Below, in pieces: positions 12,577 through 13,660 of a stretch of 13,660 bases of DNA; within the stretch, counting starts at the first letter, position 1; every line of letters starts with the position of its first letter. Location of the stretch: NCBI GenBank assembly GCA_035533375.1, contig DATLTV010000064.1:1-13660 (forward strand), written 5' to 3'. The position numbers and the translations under genes are program-made. This stretch comes from DATLTV01 sp035533375 (GTDB lineage: Bacteria; Patescibacteriota; Minisyncoccia; UBA6257; 2-01-FULL-56-20). Under the pieces are notes generated by a model. It was not told the origin of the DNA and did not search any database. It saw only the letters and a list, made by a program, of their open reading frames with translations.

Positions 12577-12611
12577 TCATGATACAGGAAAAAGATAAAA
12601 TTTTTATAAAG

Positions 12612-12653
12612 CGATTTTTGACATGAGTAATGGTATACTCATATCAAAAATCG
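12612..12653. promoter_or_regulatory. 42-nt near-perfect palindrome, likely operator/promoter between dprA and the pilus genes
   Basis: Arms 12612-12629 and 12636-12653 pair at 17 of 18 positions around a 6-nt spacer. The + strand contains an extended -10 promoter TGGTATACT (12631-12639) inside the palindrome, plus TTGACA at 12618-12623, which is too close to be its -35. The position between two divergent genes suggests a two-fold operator or a paired promoter element. It could also be a terminator-like hairpin or insertion scar. Confidence 0.6.
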
Positions 12654-12735
12654 TCCCAGCGAAAGCTGGGATCCACGTTAAAATTCCGACAAAGGCATCC
12701 TCGCGTCCGCCGGAGAGAAAAAGCCGGAATCCAGA
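12654..12735 (+). repeat. REP-like GAAA hairpin and a degenerate second copy
   Basis: TCCCAGC (12654-12660) pairs with GCTGGGA (12665-12671) around a GAAA tetraloop and is followed by TCCA. This is the layout of the widespread GTC...CCAGCGAAAGCTGGGATCCA intergenic repeats. A weaker copy, GTCCGCCGGAGAGAAAAAGCC ending in GGAATCCAG, lies at about 12709-12734. Translation of this stretch gives the well-known spurious SSQRKLGST peptide, so the long reading frame starting at 12630 should not be used as a gene start. Confidence 0.7.
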
Positions 12736-12751
12736 AAGAATGGCTGAGATT

Positions 12752-12760
12752 TGCTACAAT
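12752..12760 (+). promoter_or_regulatory. extended -10 promoter of the pilO-like gene
   Basis: TGCTACAAT (12752-12760) has the TG extension and a 5/6 match to TATAAT. The start falls near 12767, at the ATG of the next gene, so the message is probably leaderless. No clear -35 box is present. Confidence 0.55.
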
Positions 12761-12767
12761 AAAAGTG

Positions 12768-13307
12768 ATGATCATGGGTTCTAACTTCAAACGCGATCTC
12801 ATGATAAGCGCCGCGATATTCGCGGGCGCCGTGCTTGCGATTTCGGCGAGCCTTTATTTTTTTGCGAATGATCTCACGGCTAAGGTCAGCTCGATTTCCG
12901 CCGACCGCGTCTTGATCGCGGAGCGCGCGACAGCGGTCGGATCGCTCGCCGATCTCGAAAAAGGCGTGGCGCAGGCGAAAGGATATCAGGCGGCGATGGA
13001 CCAGTTGCTCGTGCCGTACGATCAACTCATCGCTTTTCCTCAATGGCTGGACGGTCTTGCCACCGCCCATAAGGTCGCTTTAAGTTTTTCTTCCGACAAA
13101 ACGTTATCCGGAACCTCCGGAGCGCTGCCCGCATACAACGGCTTCTCTATGTCGGTAACGGGAAATCTGAATGACGACATCGGCTTTGTTCGCGACGTGG
13201 AATCGAATGCGCCGCGTTTTCTCGTCAGTTTCACGAATTTCGACGTTACGCACGAGGGCGCCCAATACAAAATTTCTCTTGCCGGGCAGGTATATTTCAA
13301 ACAATAA
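12768..13307 (+). CDS. PilO-like type IV pilus assembly protein
   Basis: This 179-residue inner-membrane protein has one transmembrane helix (about 11-33, MISAAIFAGAVLAISASLYFF), a short coiled coil (about 36-80) and a small C-terminal alpha/beta domain. That domain includes LDGLATAHKVALSF, FSMSVTGNLNDDIGFVRDVE and a closing FTNFDVTHEGAQYKISLAGQVYF. This layout is that of PilO, which in type IV pilus machines forms heterodimers with PilN and links the cytoplasmic ring to the outer parts. The call rests on architecture and motif feel, not on an invariant residue. ATG 12768 is chosen by the adjacent extended -10 box; ATG 12774 is also possible. A 76-residue membrane protein follows after 4 nt. 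Confidence 0.7.
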   Translation: MIMGSNFKRDLMISAAIFAGAVLAISASLYFFANDLTAKVSSISADRVLIAERATAVGSLADLEKGVAQAKGYQAAMDQLLVPYDQLIAFPQWLDGLATAHKVALSFSSDKTLSGTSGALPAYNGFSMSVTGNLNDDIGFVRDVESNAPRFLVSFTNFDVTHEGAQYKISLAGQVYFKQ

Positions 13308-13311
13308 TAGT

Positions 13312-13542
13312 ATGAGTGCTTTTTTTAAAAAACATCCGGATTTCATCCTGGTCGGCCTCACGGTGATTTTCATCGCGGCGCTTCTCTATTATTTCTTCTG
13401 GGGAATATCGACGCTCGTGCAAACGCTTCATGTCGCAATCAATCCTGGTAAAGCGGGAAATACGTCCGTTTATTTCGATCTGCAGGGGGCGTCGGAGCTC
13501 AATTTGAAGGGGCTCGCCACGCAACCGAACCCGGGTTCGTAA
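13312..13542 (+). CDS. small single-pass membrane protein, co-transcribed with pilO-like gene
   Basis: This is a 76-residue protein of unknown family. A lysine-containing N-terminus (MSAFFKKHPD) precedes one strong transmembrane helix (about 11-37). A short exported tail follows, with VQTLHVAINPGKAGNTSVYFDLQGASELNLKGL. The start lies 4 nt after the pilO-like stop, which implies coupled translation. Its position and topology suggest a pilus accessory subunit, but no function can be assigned from sequence. Confidence 0.75.
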   Translation: MSAFFKKHPDFILVGLTVIFIAALLYYFFWGISTLVQTLHVAINPGKAGNTSVYFDLQGASELNLKGLATQPNPGS

Positions 13543-13560
13543 AAGTATTTTTAAAATGTA

Positions 13561-13585
13561 CCGTGGGCCGCCGCCTATGGATTTT
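13561..13585 (+). terminator. possible terminator of the pilO-like operon
   Basis: CCGTGGG (13561-13567) can pair with CCTATGG (13574-13580) using two G-U pairs, with loop CCGCCG, followed by ATTTT. It is weaker than the other terminators here but lies 18 nt after the stop codon. Confidence 0.4.
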
Positions 13586-13597
13586 CCGGAATATATT

Positions 13598-13606
13598 TGC
13601 TAGGAT
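13598..13606 (+). promoter_or_regulatory. candidate extended -10 promoter of the last tRNA
   Basis: TGCTAGGAT (13598-13606) resembles the extended -10 of the pilO-like gene. Its start would fall near 13613, just before the tRNA 5' end at 13617. No good -35 box is seen. Confidence 0.4.
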
Positions 13607-13616
13607 AACTTTCATC

Positions 13617-13660
13617 GCGAGGTTAGCTCAGTAGTAGAGCGGTCCGATTGTAATCGGACA
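13617..13660 (+). tRNA. tRNA, partial at window edge; probably Thr(TGT)
   Basis: The visible 5' part has acceptor strand GCGAGGT, TA at positions 8-9, D-stem GCTC/GAGC with loop AGTAGTA, and an anticodon stem GTCCG/CGGAC. The loop reads ATTGTAAT, which is 8 nt instead of 7. With T at position 33 the anticodon is TGT (Thr), and the class I D-arm resembles bacterial tRNA-Thr. GTA (Tyr) is the other reading but does not fit the D-arm. The 3' half lies outside the window, so identity and functionality cannot be confirmed. Confidence 0.75.

Noticed and set aside
12630..12767. N-terminal extension of the pilO-like reading frame (SSQRKLGST...)
   Set aside because: This is translated REP-like repeat, a known source of spurious peptides. 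The transmembrane start and the extended -10 box place the start at 12768.

Overview
The window is a compact bacterial chromosome segment with G+C visibly above 50% and gene gaps mostly under 250 bp. It carries ten protein genes, four tRNA genes and much palindromic or repetitive sequence in the spacers. The best guess for the organism is a Patescibacteria/CPR lineage (Parcubacteria-like). The grounds are tRNA genes without an encoded CCA, genes that seem to be leaderless, a Rel protein without the usual C-terminal regulatory helices, and a small PilO-like gene followed by a 76-residue one-helix protein. This assignment is inference, and no rRNA is present to settle it.

Layout. Positions 1-260 hold two convergent tRNA genes with CAT anticodons (an initiator-like one on + and an elongator-like one on -), separated by a 15-bp hairpin. 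Positions 337-2178 hold two minus-strand genes for exported proteins: an MltB-type lytic transglycosylase and a small beta-barrel-like protein. Both have good promoters, and a tRNA-Leu(CAA) lies upstream. Position 2483 starts an AAA-type NTPase/CYTH fusion resembling the TTD14 family. Positions 3775-5927 are the chromosome-partition pair parA and parB, interrupted by an unusual AGCTTACGAGCT repeat spacer. A 269-bp spacer full of ATCCCGG palindromes separates parB from a convergent bifunctional rel gene (6197-7918). Divergent from rel is a queuosine-salvage nucleosidase of the Qng1/DUF2419 family (7993-9051). Convergent with that is topA (9099-11357), preceded by a 15-nt tandem array and dprA (11500-12576). 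A 42-nt near-perfect palindrome and a REP-like hairpin separate dprA from a divergent two-gene type IV pilus fragment (12768-13542). The window ends inside a tRNA gene whose anticodon arm has an odd length.

Genes in context. parA/parB, topA and dprA all handle chromosomal DNA (segregation, supercoiling, processing of incoming DNA). The pilO-like gene and dprA would fit natural transformation through a type IV pilus. rel gives stringent control. qng1 suggests scavenging of queuine rather than making it. No complete mobile element, CRISPR array or rRNA gene was seen. The least-explained material is in the spacers: the dispersed AGCTTACGAGCT family, three palindromes of 42-46 nt, and the ATCCCGG cluster.
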